In this document: positions 43,723-55,413 of the stretch, in pieces
Position numbering within the stretch: position 1 is the stretch's first letter
How the letters are laid out: each line of letters begins with the position of its first letter
NCBI GenBank assembly: GCA_023078555.1
Contig: CM041200.1
Location: 5,991,361-6,055,360 of the forward strand
Direction of reading: 5' to 3'
Length of the DNA stretch: 64,000 bases
Origin: Ulva prolifera
Lineage: Eukaryota > Chlorophyta > Ulvophyceae > Ulvales > Ulvaceae
Program-made: the position numbers and the translations under genes
Notes under the pieces: generated by a model
Told to the model about the DNA's origin: nothing
Databases searched by the model: none
The model's input: the letters and a program-made list of their open reading frames with translations, nothing else

Positions 43723-44965
43723 CACAGGCTGTGCTGGCTCGTCCGCGCCACGATGACGTGCCGCACCACCCTTGGGCCCTTCGCGACAGTAACTGCACAA
43801 ATCTATATAACTTCTCAGTCATCAGTGAGATGGGCGCAGTGTGATTACTCCATGGCGCCCCATTTTTTACGCTTGCGCGTTGTTGGGTCCTATTCTTCAA
43901 CCCTCGTAGCCACCCGTGTTCGGCTGGCACAGGCTCCTACCTCGTTGCTCCAGGGTCAGCCACATACATACATTATCAAATGAAATGTTGAAGTTGATGA
44001 TTTCTGTCTGTTTTTTCACCTTTGACACGCTGACAACCACGATTGTCAAACGTCGGTGCATGGTGCGTGGCACTACGCTGGCACCCCCCTAGCCACTGAA
44101 GCCTGCTCACCGTTTACGGACACACCGAGCATGCAGAACGACAGCACACGCATTATAAAGCGATGGGCCATTTCTCAGGCGATGAAGTGTGATATTTCAC
44201 ATACAACGAGGATGATCGATGTGTTAACATATATGGGATCCTCAAATATCAGATATCTGATGAATCAAGGGCCGGTTTATGCATAAATCATGGCAATGGC
44301 CAGGTGCTCAGGATAGGCTATCCACGGCAAATACCCTCTACATCCTGCTCTAAAGCAACGGCATCAGCAGCAAGGGCATACAGAAGGCAGTGGCGAACCT
44401 AATTATAATGGCGGAGAAATATGTTGCAATGATGGTGTTCGAGGTCGTGACCGCTCGCGCCGCCAGTGCAGGTGACGTCCATCACGGAGGATTTTTTTTT
44501 CAGAATGTAGTCAGTTCACCGATGTCCGAGCTATGCAGTCGACCACGGCATGCCGAGTTCTGGTCGTCACCGCGCCGCACATAATGCCGTCACTCTTAGC
44601 GGGAGTTCAGTATTCGTACGGACCCTGATGACTGCGGATGCTGACGGATGTAGAGCACTGAGGCTGTGCAGGTCGGGGGGGTGTCAAGCCGGAATAGTAC
44701 AATCCATAGGCCGCCGAATTAGTTTTCGGTATCGTCATGTTGGTCATGGGCTCAATGCAACACTTTGCAGGTTGAGCGCGTGGCTGATCTGCCATGGTTT
44801 GGTAGCTGCACACAGTGTAACGCATTCGGACTCCCTTAAACTGCGTAACCAGGCAACAAGCATTCAACCGAACTCTTTTCGTCATGGGATCAGACAGGTA
44901 CATCATCGCGCAATCGTGGCTGAACATCGGCTCATTTCATTGTGAACAGTGAGCTGTCTGCTACA
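43723..44965. other. Host intergenic DNA, no gene recognised
   Basis: This is host sequence after the second nest. Short frames here show no recognisable domain. A T-run followed by CAG near 44500 and a CTACAG site at 44960-44965 could be splice acceptors for upstream exons of the next gene, but I cannot place those exons. Confidence 0.4.
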
Positions 44966-45039
44966 GGCTAGGAGCTGCTAGGCCGCGTAGGAGGGCCGCA
45001 GGTGCTCATGAGGCAGTGACGTTGGACCAAGTATTCACA

Positions 45040-45882
45040 ATGCGTGCCAAGCGCACTGTGGTGGCCGACATCCAAAGGCAGCCTGAGCTGGCCTCTCACA
45101 CAACAATGATTGCCAGGATCAACAGCTGCTGCTTGGAAGCGGGGCAGCATACCTGGCCCTTAGATCCAGAAAACAACACGGTAGTATTGTCAAAGATAGC
45201 TGAGTCTCAGCATTCCAATGCTGCTGCAATCAGGCAAGGCATGTATGACCTGTTTTTGAAAGACTTTAGGCCCCCATGCCAGTTTGCCACAGCCCACGGA
45301 ACAGAGGTCAACATGCTGCGCTGCATGGTAGATGGAACAGCGACTCCTGAGTTCCCAGGATGGCAAAAGTGTATACAGGTTGCTGTCTGCAATTCCAGCA
45401 ACGCGGTTGTAGCTGCTGCACTGATTGTGCCGGTGAACGCTGCTCTGGCATGGATGCCCATCCTGTCCGTGCAACCTCACCTGCGAGGGAAGGGAATCGG
45501 CCGAAAATTTGTTCATCAGATTGTGGATTTGCTGGCCAGCTTCTTCATAGAGTCCCTCCTGATTCCATCCAGCAATGAATCCAAGCTCATCAGCTGGTGG
45601 ATAGACCAAACTCAAGCAAGGAAAATGAATGCCGACGAAGTCGATGTACTGATTGAATCATTCCCATGCTTGTGTGAGATAGACAAGACCAAGATTTTAG
45701 TTGCTCGGCTGGCGCCTGCTGTTGAAGACTTAGGGGCTGCAGCTGAATGCTCCAAGGTAATACAGTGCAGGGCAGAAAACAGGCAAGTTGCGCGCAGAGG
45801 CGTGGACTGTGATGGCCTCATCACATGGGAGGCAGTGCCGAACCGCAAACGACTGCGGTCGGAACTGGAGGACCCTCCTTAG
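45040..45882 (+). CDS. GNAT acetyltransferase-like protein (possibly C-terminal exon)
   Basis: The frame ends at a stop at 45880-45882. The first ATG is at 45040, but the frame is open back to 44953 and CTACAG precedes 44966, so this may be the last exon of a longer gene. About 280 residues are visible. The core is a GNAT fold: AWMPILSVQPHLRGKGIG has the R/Q-x-x-G-x-G/A acetyl-CoA-binding loop, followed by a helix (KFVHQIVDLLA), IESLLIPSSNES and a Trp-rich end (ISWWID). The order resembles the GNAT domain of plant PHD-finger histone acetyltransferases of the IDM1 type, where LVIPA and a Trp occur at the same places. No PHD finger is visible nearby. Substrate unknown. Confidence 0.6.
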   Translation: MRAKRTVVADIQRQPELASHTTMIARINSCCLEAGQHTWPLDPENNTVVLSKIAESQHSNAAAIRQGMYDLFLKDFRPPCQFATAHGTEVNMLRCMVDGTATPEFPGWQKCIQVAVCNSSNAVVAAALIVPVNAALAWMPILSVQPHLRGKGIGRKFVHQIVDLLASFFIESLLIPSSNESKLISWWIDQTQARKMNADEVDVLIESFPCLCEIDKTKILVARLAPAVEDLGAAAECSKVIQCRAENRQVARRGVDCDGLITWEAVPNRKRLRSELEDPP

Positions 45883-46995
45883 ATCAGCGCTGAGGATGTT
45901 GTTAAGGTCCAGGGTGCAGTCAACATCGTAATGCCTGCACTGTAGTAATGAGATGAGGACTGCAATTGTTTGCAGAGCTACGACCACAATGCCATGTCCG
46001 CAAACCAGCAGGAATTATGCAGCGGACTGGTGATCGCTCATGGTCTACCTGACGCCATGAGCGTAAGCACACATTGATCTGAGCCCACGCTGTGACGCCT
46101 TGGGATGGTGGCATGAGTTTTACGTCAGTCCGTGTGCATAGGCCAGAGTCATAAAACAAGGCAGGTAAATCAACCTGGCCAGATGTGGCAGCCCGCAGAT
46201 ATTGCTGCGGTCGAAAGTAGAAAGGTGCCAACTGCAACTCTGCAATCACTCGTGTGTGAAATGAGGCTGCTCTGTGTAGGCTCCTCCAACTTCTGTCAAG
46301 GAGCCGTTGGCAGACGGTATAGAGCGTATAGAGCGGACCCGGTGCTGTGACTACGTGCCATGAAATCTGAACAGCATGCCAAGTCTCCCAGCAAACTTCC
46401 AACCAGGTGTAAAGTGGTGATGCATACACACAAAACCAGCAATTGCACGGCCTCGTAGGTTGAGCCGACAGGCGTCTGAGGTTGCCCTACGTCCATTAAA
46501 GGCAATTTGACCCTGCAGAGTCTACCCCGGGACAGTGCCATTTGCAAGACCTCGCCACACCACCTGGACCACCTGTTCCAGCGTTAGTAGGAACAAAGAA
46601 GCCTTGATTGTCGAGAGTCTGGTGCATTGCAATTCGGAGGCTGACGGCATGTAGAGCTGTCGAGATGCTGCAAGCTACAGCAACACATACCCCAGCTGAG
46701 AAGAAAGCAAATGACTTCTGGACCATCGCAGACGAGACAATGCAGTGCACTGTTTGGCAATTGCACGAAGATGATCATCATAGGTGGATCGGAGGGTCAT
46801 CTGTGTACTGTGAAAATGAGGCAAGTACGTGTGCTGTTGCGGCATATAAGTTTCTCCATACATGCTGTCTCATGCATCGGCAGCTGAGAGCTGGCTTGAA
46901 GAAAACTGGGCAGCTGTAACACACTAACACAATCACTACACACGAATGATCACTACGTAAAATTCATCCGGACAACATAGGATGCTATTCGAACA
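45883..46995. other. Intergenic region between convergent genes
   Basis: About 1.1 kb between the GNAT stop and the formin stop. It presumably holds the two 3' untranslated regions. A TGTAA lies near 46407. I see no convincing exon. Confidence 0.4.
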
Positions 46996-49900
46996 TTATC
47001 TGCGACTGAGAGAAGATTGGCGATTCCGTTTCCGCTCCTCAGCTTCCCTCACAGCCGTCCGAGACTCGACAAGCGCAGACTGCAGCTTGCTGAAGGGCTT
47101 CAGGAACTTGATCAGGTCCCCCCACCACTCCGACTCCTTCACAGCTGTTGGCCTTTCCCCATACTTCGCCACCAGCTTTGCAAACCTTGCATTCACTTCA
47201 TCCCGTTCCGTTGTGAGCGTTTCCACCCTCCGTTGCAGCTCTTCGACCTCACTGGTCATGACCTCCATATACCGATCCACGGTAATCAGCAGTGCCACCC
47301 GCTCCACCTTCTCATATGTCACCTCCACAGCAGCTTCTTCTGCAGCTTCACCCCCAGTCCCGCCCTCACCGCTTGAAGCACCTGCTGCAGCGCTTTCTGC
47401 ATCCTCCCCAGCAGGGTCACACTCGCGTGGGGCCGCCGGCTGTGTGACGGTCGTCACTGCGACCTTACTTGTGAACACCCGCATCTTGATGAAGATCCCC
47501 TGGGAGCCGTCCAGCACCTGGAGCTGCTCCCTGATCACCGTGAGCTGCTCCTTCGTGCGCTCAACGGTGCTCGACACTTCCTGCACATGCGCATCGCTGA
47601 GTGGCCAGCAGGTTCACGGGCACTGGCATGCTGTAGTTGCCTGGCCGACTGCGCTGTGCGCTATGACATGGATGCCACGTCAGCCTGCCACCCCGACTGA
47701 GCCATGTCCCTGCCAGTGCATGCTGCAGAAAAGACTCAGATCATCACACAAGATGACACGTGTCAGCGGAATCCTGGCAGAATTGCTGTCTGCACCATGC
47801 TGACAGCACACTATGGAATTCACCACTCACAGCTGCAGTCTCGACGACCCATGATGTCATACAATTCCGAGGCTACGCAGAATCCACCCACGCATGCCGG
47901 CTGACAGTGGCAGCACAGCATGCATGACAATGAAGTGACCGGTCACCGCCCACAGACCGCTTTTGCATGCAGGTGTGGCAGAGGGCAGGGCCGTGCCTCC
48001 ATGGCAATCTGCATCTTGGTGCCCAGAGCAGACGGGATTTCGTCTGCAAGAGGCGCCAGGTCAGAATCGAGGAGGGTGGTTGCAAGGAAGCTGAGCAGCG
48101 TCTCGTCGCCGTCGATGCTCTTCGTGTCCTGCAGCTTGGTGAGCGCATGCATCTTGAACGCCGCCGCACCACCGTTGGTCGTGCCACTGTTGAGGTAGTT
48201 ACCCACAGCTAGCACGGCCACGAGCAGCGCCTCAAACGTCTTGCTTGCAGCGACCTACGTGGGTGACGCATCTGGTGTAAGAACGGACTGTGCATGGGGC
48301 AGACTGTATCCCTGGTAATGACATGCACAGGGGTTGGCACATGTAGAGGCCATACGAAAGGCTGGCTGGCTGCATGTGCCCCTCTCAAATGTATTGCATC
48401 AATGTGGGTATGCATGCACCCTCAATATGCTACGGCACCTGCCCTTTGTGGATCTCGGCCGTACCTCTGCTATCGCCTTCTTGCGTATCGCCACGATCTG
48501 GAACGCGGTCTCCATGTCCTCTGGAATCGAAAACTTGTACCGGAATGTCGTCAGCCGCATCTCGATCTGTGGGACCTTGGACAGCTCCAGCACAAACATC
48601 TCGGCCGACGTCAGGTCAGACAGCGGCCGCTGCCCGGCAACGTACGGCGCCAGCTTCAGCACCTCGTCGGCAGTCGGTAGGCACTGCAGGATCGTGTCGA
48701 CCTCGTCCTGTGACTCAAACACCTGCACCGTAGCACAACCTTGGTCGACCCACCTCCACATGCAGCCTGTGCACATCTGTCATATCTTTACACTCTGGTG
48801 CGCAAAACAGTGAGAACGACATGCGGATGCCCGGCGCTGCTGAGAGCGCCACCCCACGCATGCCGCAATGCGCCTCCACAGCAGAGGCAAACCAAGCAGT
48901 ACAATAGGAACAGGCCGCACAGCCGCACACCCACCCGGCTGTGCGGCTCAGGTGTGCTGAAGAAGACATCAATGATGACAGACAGGGCAGCGCACGTTCT
49001 TGTCAAGCTGGTAGACGGCATGCACAAGGCGGTAAGCAGGCAGCCCGAGCCGGCTCATGAGGACGCCCACAGATGTTGCCCGCTTCATGTCCAGCACCTG
49101 GAATGCCGCAGCCCCGGCCGTTGCCACGGCGCCCGCGGGCTTCTTCTTTGCAGCTAGCTTTGCCCGGAAGAGGTCCGCGATGCGTGTGTAGTCGAGGTCG
49201 ACGGGCTCGGGTCGGGTCTCCCAGAACGAGATCGTTGGCTGGCTGAGGAGGGCGTACGGCATGATCTTCTTCCAGAAGAAGGACTTGAGCTTGACGCCCT
49301 CCGGCTGTGGCGGCACTGCCAGCGGCTCGAGAGACCGGTCCGAAGGCAGCTGCGGCGGCCCTACACCCACAGAGCACTGATCAAATTCACAAACAGGTGT
49401 AAAATCCACAGTCAACAGCCGGCGCCAAACCATTGCATGGAGATCTGGCAGCGAGAAAAGTGCTCTGTGCACTGGGCCCAACCCCAAATCTGAGCGGCGG
49501 GCGCTGTAATTGCTCGGCCTCGGGTAGCTCTACAGCACAGCGGACGCCGCTGTCGTAGAATGCAAAAACGGACAACGCAGCTGTAGACCTGGTGATGCAC
49601 ATGTGCCCCACAGGAGCTATGCACAAACACGCACTGCATCTTGCACACATCTGCATGCAACAGGTGCCAGAAGAACACACCAGGGGGGGGAGGTGCCGCT
49701 TTGGTGCCGCGCGGAGGCGGGGGCGGCGGCGGAGGCGCCGCCGGCGCCTTCGCCGCGACCTTCCGCTCTGCAATGAGCTGCAGGTACGCCTCCTGCTGCG
49801 CCTCCCATGCCTTGCGCGCACGATCCCGCCGCGCCTTGAGCGTCGCCTCCTGCTCCGCGGCGCGGCGGCGCTGCTCTCCGAGCAGCGTCTCGCACACCGC

Positions 49901-52900
49901 GAGCAGCCGCGACGCCTCGTCCCCGACCTCCCCGTACCCATCCCGGTACTTCTTCCCAAAGTACTGCAGCTTGCGCAGCACGGCCAGCATCGGCGTGTCC
50001 TCCGCGATCACCCGCAGCAGCAGCTGCTGCAGCGCGAGCACGGCGGGGGGCACGGACCCCGGGTCGTCCCGCCGCTCACGCATGTTTCGGTGGTACGAGT
50101 GGAGGTTGAGAGCGCGCTCCAGCCATGAGAAACTGCGTGAGAGGAAGTCGATATCAAGGTCGACTTCGTCTGGCTTGATGTTCACCTCGTCGTTGTCTTG
50201 GAAGACCTGCGTCGCCCGGAGGATCTGGTGGATTGTGCGTGGCTGGCACGGCGGCAACGACTCCAGCACCACCTCAGCGGGAGTCGGCGCGGAGTCGTCC
50301 TCCGGCAGCTCCAGCGGCGGCGGCGGAGGCGGCATGTCTGGCTCCGGCACAGCAGCCTGAAGAGGCGAAGCGGACGGTGGGGCCGTCGGAGGGGCCGCAG
50401 GCGTCTTTGGCATACCTTTACTACCAGGGGGCAGCGGCGGAGGTGGGGGAGCGGCTGCGCCGGACGGCCGTGCCCCCGAGCCTTTCAGACGGCCGGGGAG
50501 CGGCGGAGGGGGTGGTGCAGCGGGGGCGGGAGCCCCAGTCGTGGAGGGCGGGGTTGCCGCACGTGCACCTATCCTGCCTGGAAGGGGCGGGGGAGGTGGT
50601 GCAGGTGGTGGGGGTGCGCCCGGTGACGGGCTTGCAGGGAAGGCTGTGGCGGCGGACGCGCTGCGGCCGGGCAGTGGGGGCGGCGGCGGCGCCGGAGCAC
50701 CAGACGGCTTTGCTGCACTGGCTGCTAGGCGACCGTGGCGCGGCGGGGGTGGAGGGGCTGGGGGAGGCGGTGCCCCCGGTGATTTTGCCTTCATGCCGGA
50801 CGGCAGCGGAGGCGGTGTGGGCACTGGCGGGGGTGGTGCAGCTCCGTTCGTTGAGGCCCGCAGGCCGCCGGCTGCGACCTTGGACATGTCGAGGGCAGAC
50901 GGAGACGGGGATGGCGCGGCGGACACGGGCACGGAGGGGCCGCGCGAGGGCGCAGGGGTGCTTACCCCAGACGCAGCGGCCGACGAGACTCGGGTCTCGA
51001 TGGCCGATGTCTCAGAATCGAGCTTGCGGCTGCGGAGGGCCGCCTGTAGGGACGAGACGGATTCCGTTCGAGCAGGCGGTTTGCCACCTGGTGGGACCAG
51101 GGACTTGGCTGTCAGTGGCCTCGGCGGAGGTGGGGGTGCTGGAGGGGGAGGGGAGACTGGCGGCGGCGAAGGCTGTGCATGGCCGGGGGCGCGGGACGGT
51201 GGAAGCGGCGGGGGTGGTGGCGGAGCTGCGCCTTTTCGCGGCGGTGGGGGCGGGGGCGGCGGCGGGGGAGCTGCTGCGGCCTTCCTTGGCGGTGGGGGCG
51301 GTGGTGGTGGAGGAGGCGCTGGCGGAGTCTTGGCAGCGACTGGCGGGGGGGCGGGTGATATAGTTGGTTTCTTGGGCTTGACGGGCAGGGGCGGTGGTGG
51401 CGGTGGAGGTGCTCCGGGGCTTTTCCCTGGAAGCGGAGGAGGTGGGGGTGGGGGTACGCCTTTCGCTTTGCCCGGAAGGGGCGGCGGTGGGGGGGCAGGT
51501 GCACCCTTTAGCTTCCCCGGCAAGGGTGGCGGTGGGGGCGGCGCTCCCCCCTTGGCCTTACCAGGTGGTGGCGGCGGCGGCGGCGGCGGAGCTGGCGCGC
51601 CCTTCGCCTTCCCTGGCAATGGAGGCGGCGGCGGTGGCGGCCCACCCCGCGCCTTGCCGGGCGGAGGAGGCGGAGGCGGTGGAGGCACGGCCCCGGCCGC
51701 CGCTCCCGGCGGCGGCGGCGTCGCCGTAGCCGCCACCGGAGGCGGCTGGAGCCTCGGCGGCGACACGGGGGCAGTCCCTCCCTCCGCCCGCCCTGGCGCA
51801 CCCTCTGCAGCTGCGCCGTTGCTCAGCATGATACCCATTGCCTCGGCGATCAGCCGCGCGACGTCAGCTGTCGGCAGGCCCAGGAACGACCCCAGCACAC
51901 GCACGTACGTTGCGGGGCTCTCCACCAGCAGCTGCACCGTCCAGTCGAGCACGAAGCACGCGATGCTGTCGTTGAGGCGCACGTACTGGAACGACGCCCA
52001 GAGCAGCGGGTACAGCGAGAGGCGGCGCGCGATGCGCTCCAGCATCACCTCGCCGTGTTGCGACATGAGGAAGTGCAGGCAGCCCATGACCGTGTGCACG
52101 ATCTCCAGCAGCTCTGGGATGTTACCCGCCATCACGCCTGTCTTTGGGCACCCGGCGTCGACGTGCTCCTGCACACACCCCCACCCCGCACCGTCAATAC
52201 CCCAAAAGCTACAGCCGCTCACCCACCAGACAGAGTCAGTCATGAACATCATTACTGAAGTTCTTAGACGCGTGGCAGTGCACCGATAGCGGGTCATGCC
52301 TCGGCTGCATTCAGGCAAACACTCACAAAACATATCGCAGCGTTGTGGCGTCTGTGCTGGCACGACTCGGCAGTCTGGAGCAGCAACGTGGGCGGTGTAG
52401 AGCATGCAGGACCGGGAGGGGAAGACGCACAAACACACGGTCCGTAGCCCACTTCAGAAACGTCTCGAGGTCATCGAGGCCGCCGAGCTGATAGAAGACG
52501 GTCGGCCAGTGCGCGTTGGAGCTCTGCAGGGGCTCCTTGATCTGCTCCGCGTGCTGCCGGGTCGCTGCATCCCGGAAGTCCGCGATCGCAACAGCGGGCG
52601 CGAGGATGCGGCGCCGCACTGTGCCGTCCTGTTTCAGTGACGACCAGTGGTGGTCGATCTTGGTCGCCTCGAGGACAAAGAGCATGACCTCATCCGGGAG
52701 GGGGCTGCTGGGCTGGCCGCTGTCCTCGATGTGCTGGACTGCCTGCACCCGGCCAGCACGCGATGTGGCCCTGCATCGAGTCCAACAGCGCGGAATCGGG
52801 GCTTACAAAGTCAGGCTTATGCACCACCAGGCTGTCTTTGTATTCATTTCAATTGAAGGCTACATGGGTTACACATATAACCCTATATATAAGTCGGCAT

Positions 52901-54737
52901 ATGTGGTCCCGTTAATTCGGAGTTGTCAATGTCCAATAGGATACGGCTCAGTAAATTCAGATTTTACTTTACATTACACATGGCAGAACATGCATTGGTG
53001 AGAGACCTGCTGAAGTAGATGATCGAGGCTTGCACAGAGTGGGAGCCACCGACAGGTCGGGAGCATGCACACGTATATATTGTTATGTGAACAGCCCGAG
53101 CAGCTCACATCCCGGAAACAATGCGCAGATTCAGACACCGCGTCAGCTACAAGCCCTGGTGAACAGGTGCCTTTGCGGCGAGTGCTTGATCTGTGTACAC
53201 CGCACCAGCTCACGATGCACCAAAGGCCTCTGTTCCATAGTCAAGGCATCTCCAAGCATTCAATGGTGCTGCAAGCACAGCATGCGTGCCGTGAGAAAGA
53301 GAGGCGCACCTTTTGGGCCAGGTCATGCAGGGACTGGATCTGCTGCACACGAGCGGCTGGGTAATGCTGGCCGCCAATCTGATGAAAATACATCCCAGCG
53401 CGCTCAAACATCTCCAGCAGATAGTCTGAGAGTTTGAGTCTGCCACGGCGGAGCCCGTCCAGCACCAACTGCAATTCGTCCTTGCGTTCCCGGGCTATTG
53501 CAAATGGCCACTCTGCAGATGTGCCAATCGCTGCTGACACGTCTGATGCCCCGACTGCGGATGAGCCATCTACCAGGTTCATGACATACTCTGTGAATGC
53601 CGAAGCAAGAGTCCTGCACCAAGCGTATCCCTCATGAATAGACCTTGAGTTGTGTCACCTGCTGTATAAGCTCACAGTCTGACCGTCCCTGCGACTGCGC
53701 CATGCTCAAGCAGGGGCTGGCATGGAGACATTTGGTGTGAACCATTACTTAAACGCCTAATAGATTCACGGCATACACAAGCCGGCTTGCCAGGGGGTCA
53801 GCAGCTGTTCAGCTGATTGATGACTTGCGGCGTCATTGAAGTGAATCTGCGAGCGATGTGAGACACAAGAGCTAGCGTCGACCACTGGACGATTGTCCGG
53901 GGACAGCTGGCTTATGCAGATTCAGCTGTCTAGATCTCAGAGGGTAGCACACCGGTTTCTGGCATGGGCTGAACGAGGCGGACGAGGTAGCTCTGGTGTG
54001 GTGATGGAGGATAGAGATGTGAATTCCCCAGCTTGGACAGCGCCCGACTGATGCTGCTGCGCGCTGATGGATGTATACTCGGTCCCATCACTGGTCACAC
54101 TCCCAGCAACAGGAGAACCAGGTCCTTCGTTCGCCACGCTCGAAGGGCGCACACCGCTGCGGGACACGGGGTGCGGACGGGTGAAAACTGGGGTAGTTGT
54201 CAGCCGTGGCGAGGTGGCGCCGGAGACGTCAGAGGCCGGAGGCGACGAGGTGCCACCGACAGCATGCCGATTCACAGCATTTCGCAACGCAGCTATCCAT
54301 GCTTTTCTATCAGCTTGACTGTCGGCTTTCAGTCGCAAGGTTGTTTTGTCGCGAAAACGGATGACGAAAATCGCGTCACGCCCAGTTTCTGTCTTCAGCG
54401 AGGCGCCCTCCAAGGAGAGCAACTTCCGCGCGGATTCCCCTTCCTAAATGACAAGACAGTTTGCGGTGGCCTCAGGCATACTCTCACTCGAGTGCCAACA
54501 TGGCAACGCGGGATGATGTTCACACACATTGAATTGCTTGAGAACATCAGTTCGATCGAGGGCAATGCAAACACCCGATACACGCACGTGATCGCCTGAA
54601 ACCTCGCAACATGTTGTCAGCAACAGGAGACGTGATGGTGGACGAGCGTGAGCGCACCGTCAAGCTCGTTACAAGTCGAGGACTGGGGGAGGCAAAGACG
54701 ACATAGAATCGCCTCTCCCACGAACGGAGCCATTCAC
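46996..54737 (-). CDS. Formin with N-terminal PH domain, FH1 and FH2
   Basis: Formins nucleate and elongate actin filaments. The model has nine minus-strand exons in consistent phase: 54737-54673, 54443-53953, 53613-53310, 52742-52431, 52168-49681, 49360-48996, 48722-48465, 48239-47997, 47580-46996 (about 1700 codons). The true start is upstream and not found. The first two exons give a PH domain (WERRFYVV, then FVIRFRDKTTLRLKA and AWIAALRNAV). Next comes a helical region without a firm match (possibly GBD/FH3-like), then an FH1 of dozens of Pro runs (about 51800-50270). FH2 spans the last exons: KSFFWKKIMP, VGNYLNSG, ALTKLQDTKS and a coiled C-terminus. The exon ending at 47997 is followed by GC, so a GC-AG intron is inferred. 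Confidence 0.85.
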
Positions 54738-55413
54738 CTGCAATGTGGTTGATGTTTGCTACGCTGAAACTGCGCGGAGATGTTGATTAAGTGTTGGGTG
54801 GCTTTGTACAGTAGCTCTTCCCGGCTCAAGCCTGGTGCAGCTGTACCAAAGCCAAACAGAACGCACTTTGCCGAAATAAATAACCTTTCCGTATTGGAGG
54901 CTCTGCCATAGTGGCATGAAGTCACATTCACGATGCACGACTGCGAGCGCCCGTGCAAGCCCAACTACACTAGGTGCAGGTCACATTGGCATCAACATCC
55001 AGCTGACGAGCGGCAAGTAGGAATCACAGCAGGCAAGCAAGCGGGGTGCGACAAGCATATGAGATACACAAGGAGCCATAGCCGGGCGCAACTTCGCAAG
55101 TGCTGTACAGCTGGCGCGCTCGCGCGAGGCAATGATGCGTCTGGCAAGGCTGCTATCGCAAGGATGCCTATCTATACCAGTCTAACAGATGATGTCAGGG
55201 AGCCGGAGACAGCTTTTTCCGTAGATTTGCCGGGGGACTGTCGCTCTGGCGCTGTGCTTCGCATGCATGCTGTCAGGTCGCACACGGAAGAGGCAATACT
55301 TAGCCTAGCTGCGCAGCATAAGGCGCAGTACACAGGCATGTCGTGAGTGCTCTTGGTGCATCTGATTTTGCATTATTGTGACGGCATTGTGTCCATGAAT
55401 ACGGAGATCATCG
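54738..55413. other. Region between divergent formin and RsfS genes
   Basis: About 680 bp. It must hold the missing first exon(s) of the formin (minus) and the RsfS promoter (plus). A minus-strand frame over 54964-54740 was considered as an exon, but it is followed by the TTGCAG acceptor of the next exon and shows no family resemblance. Nothing else is supported. Confidence 0.35.

Noticed and set aside
50541..52289. A 582-codon Gly-rich open frame on the plus strand
   Set aside because: It is the antisense of the formin FH1 Pro runs. The composition mirrors poly-Pro codons, and it has no domain of its own.
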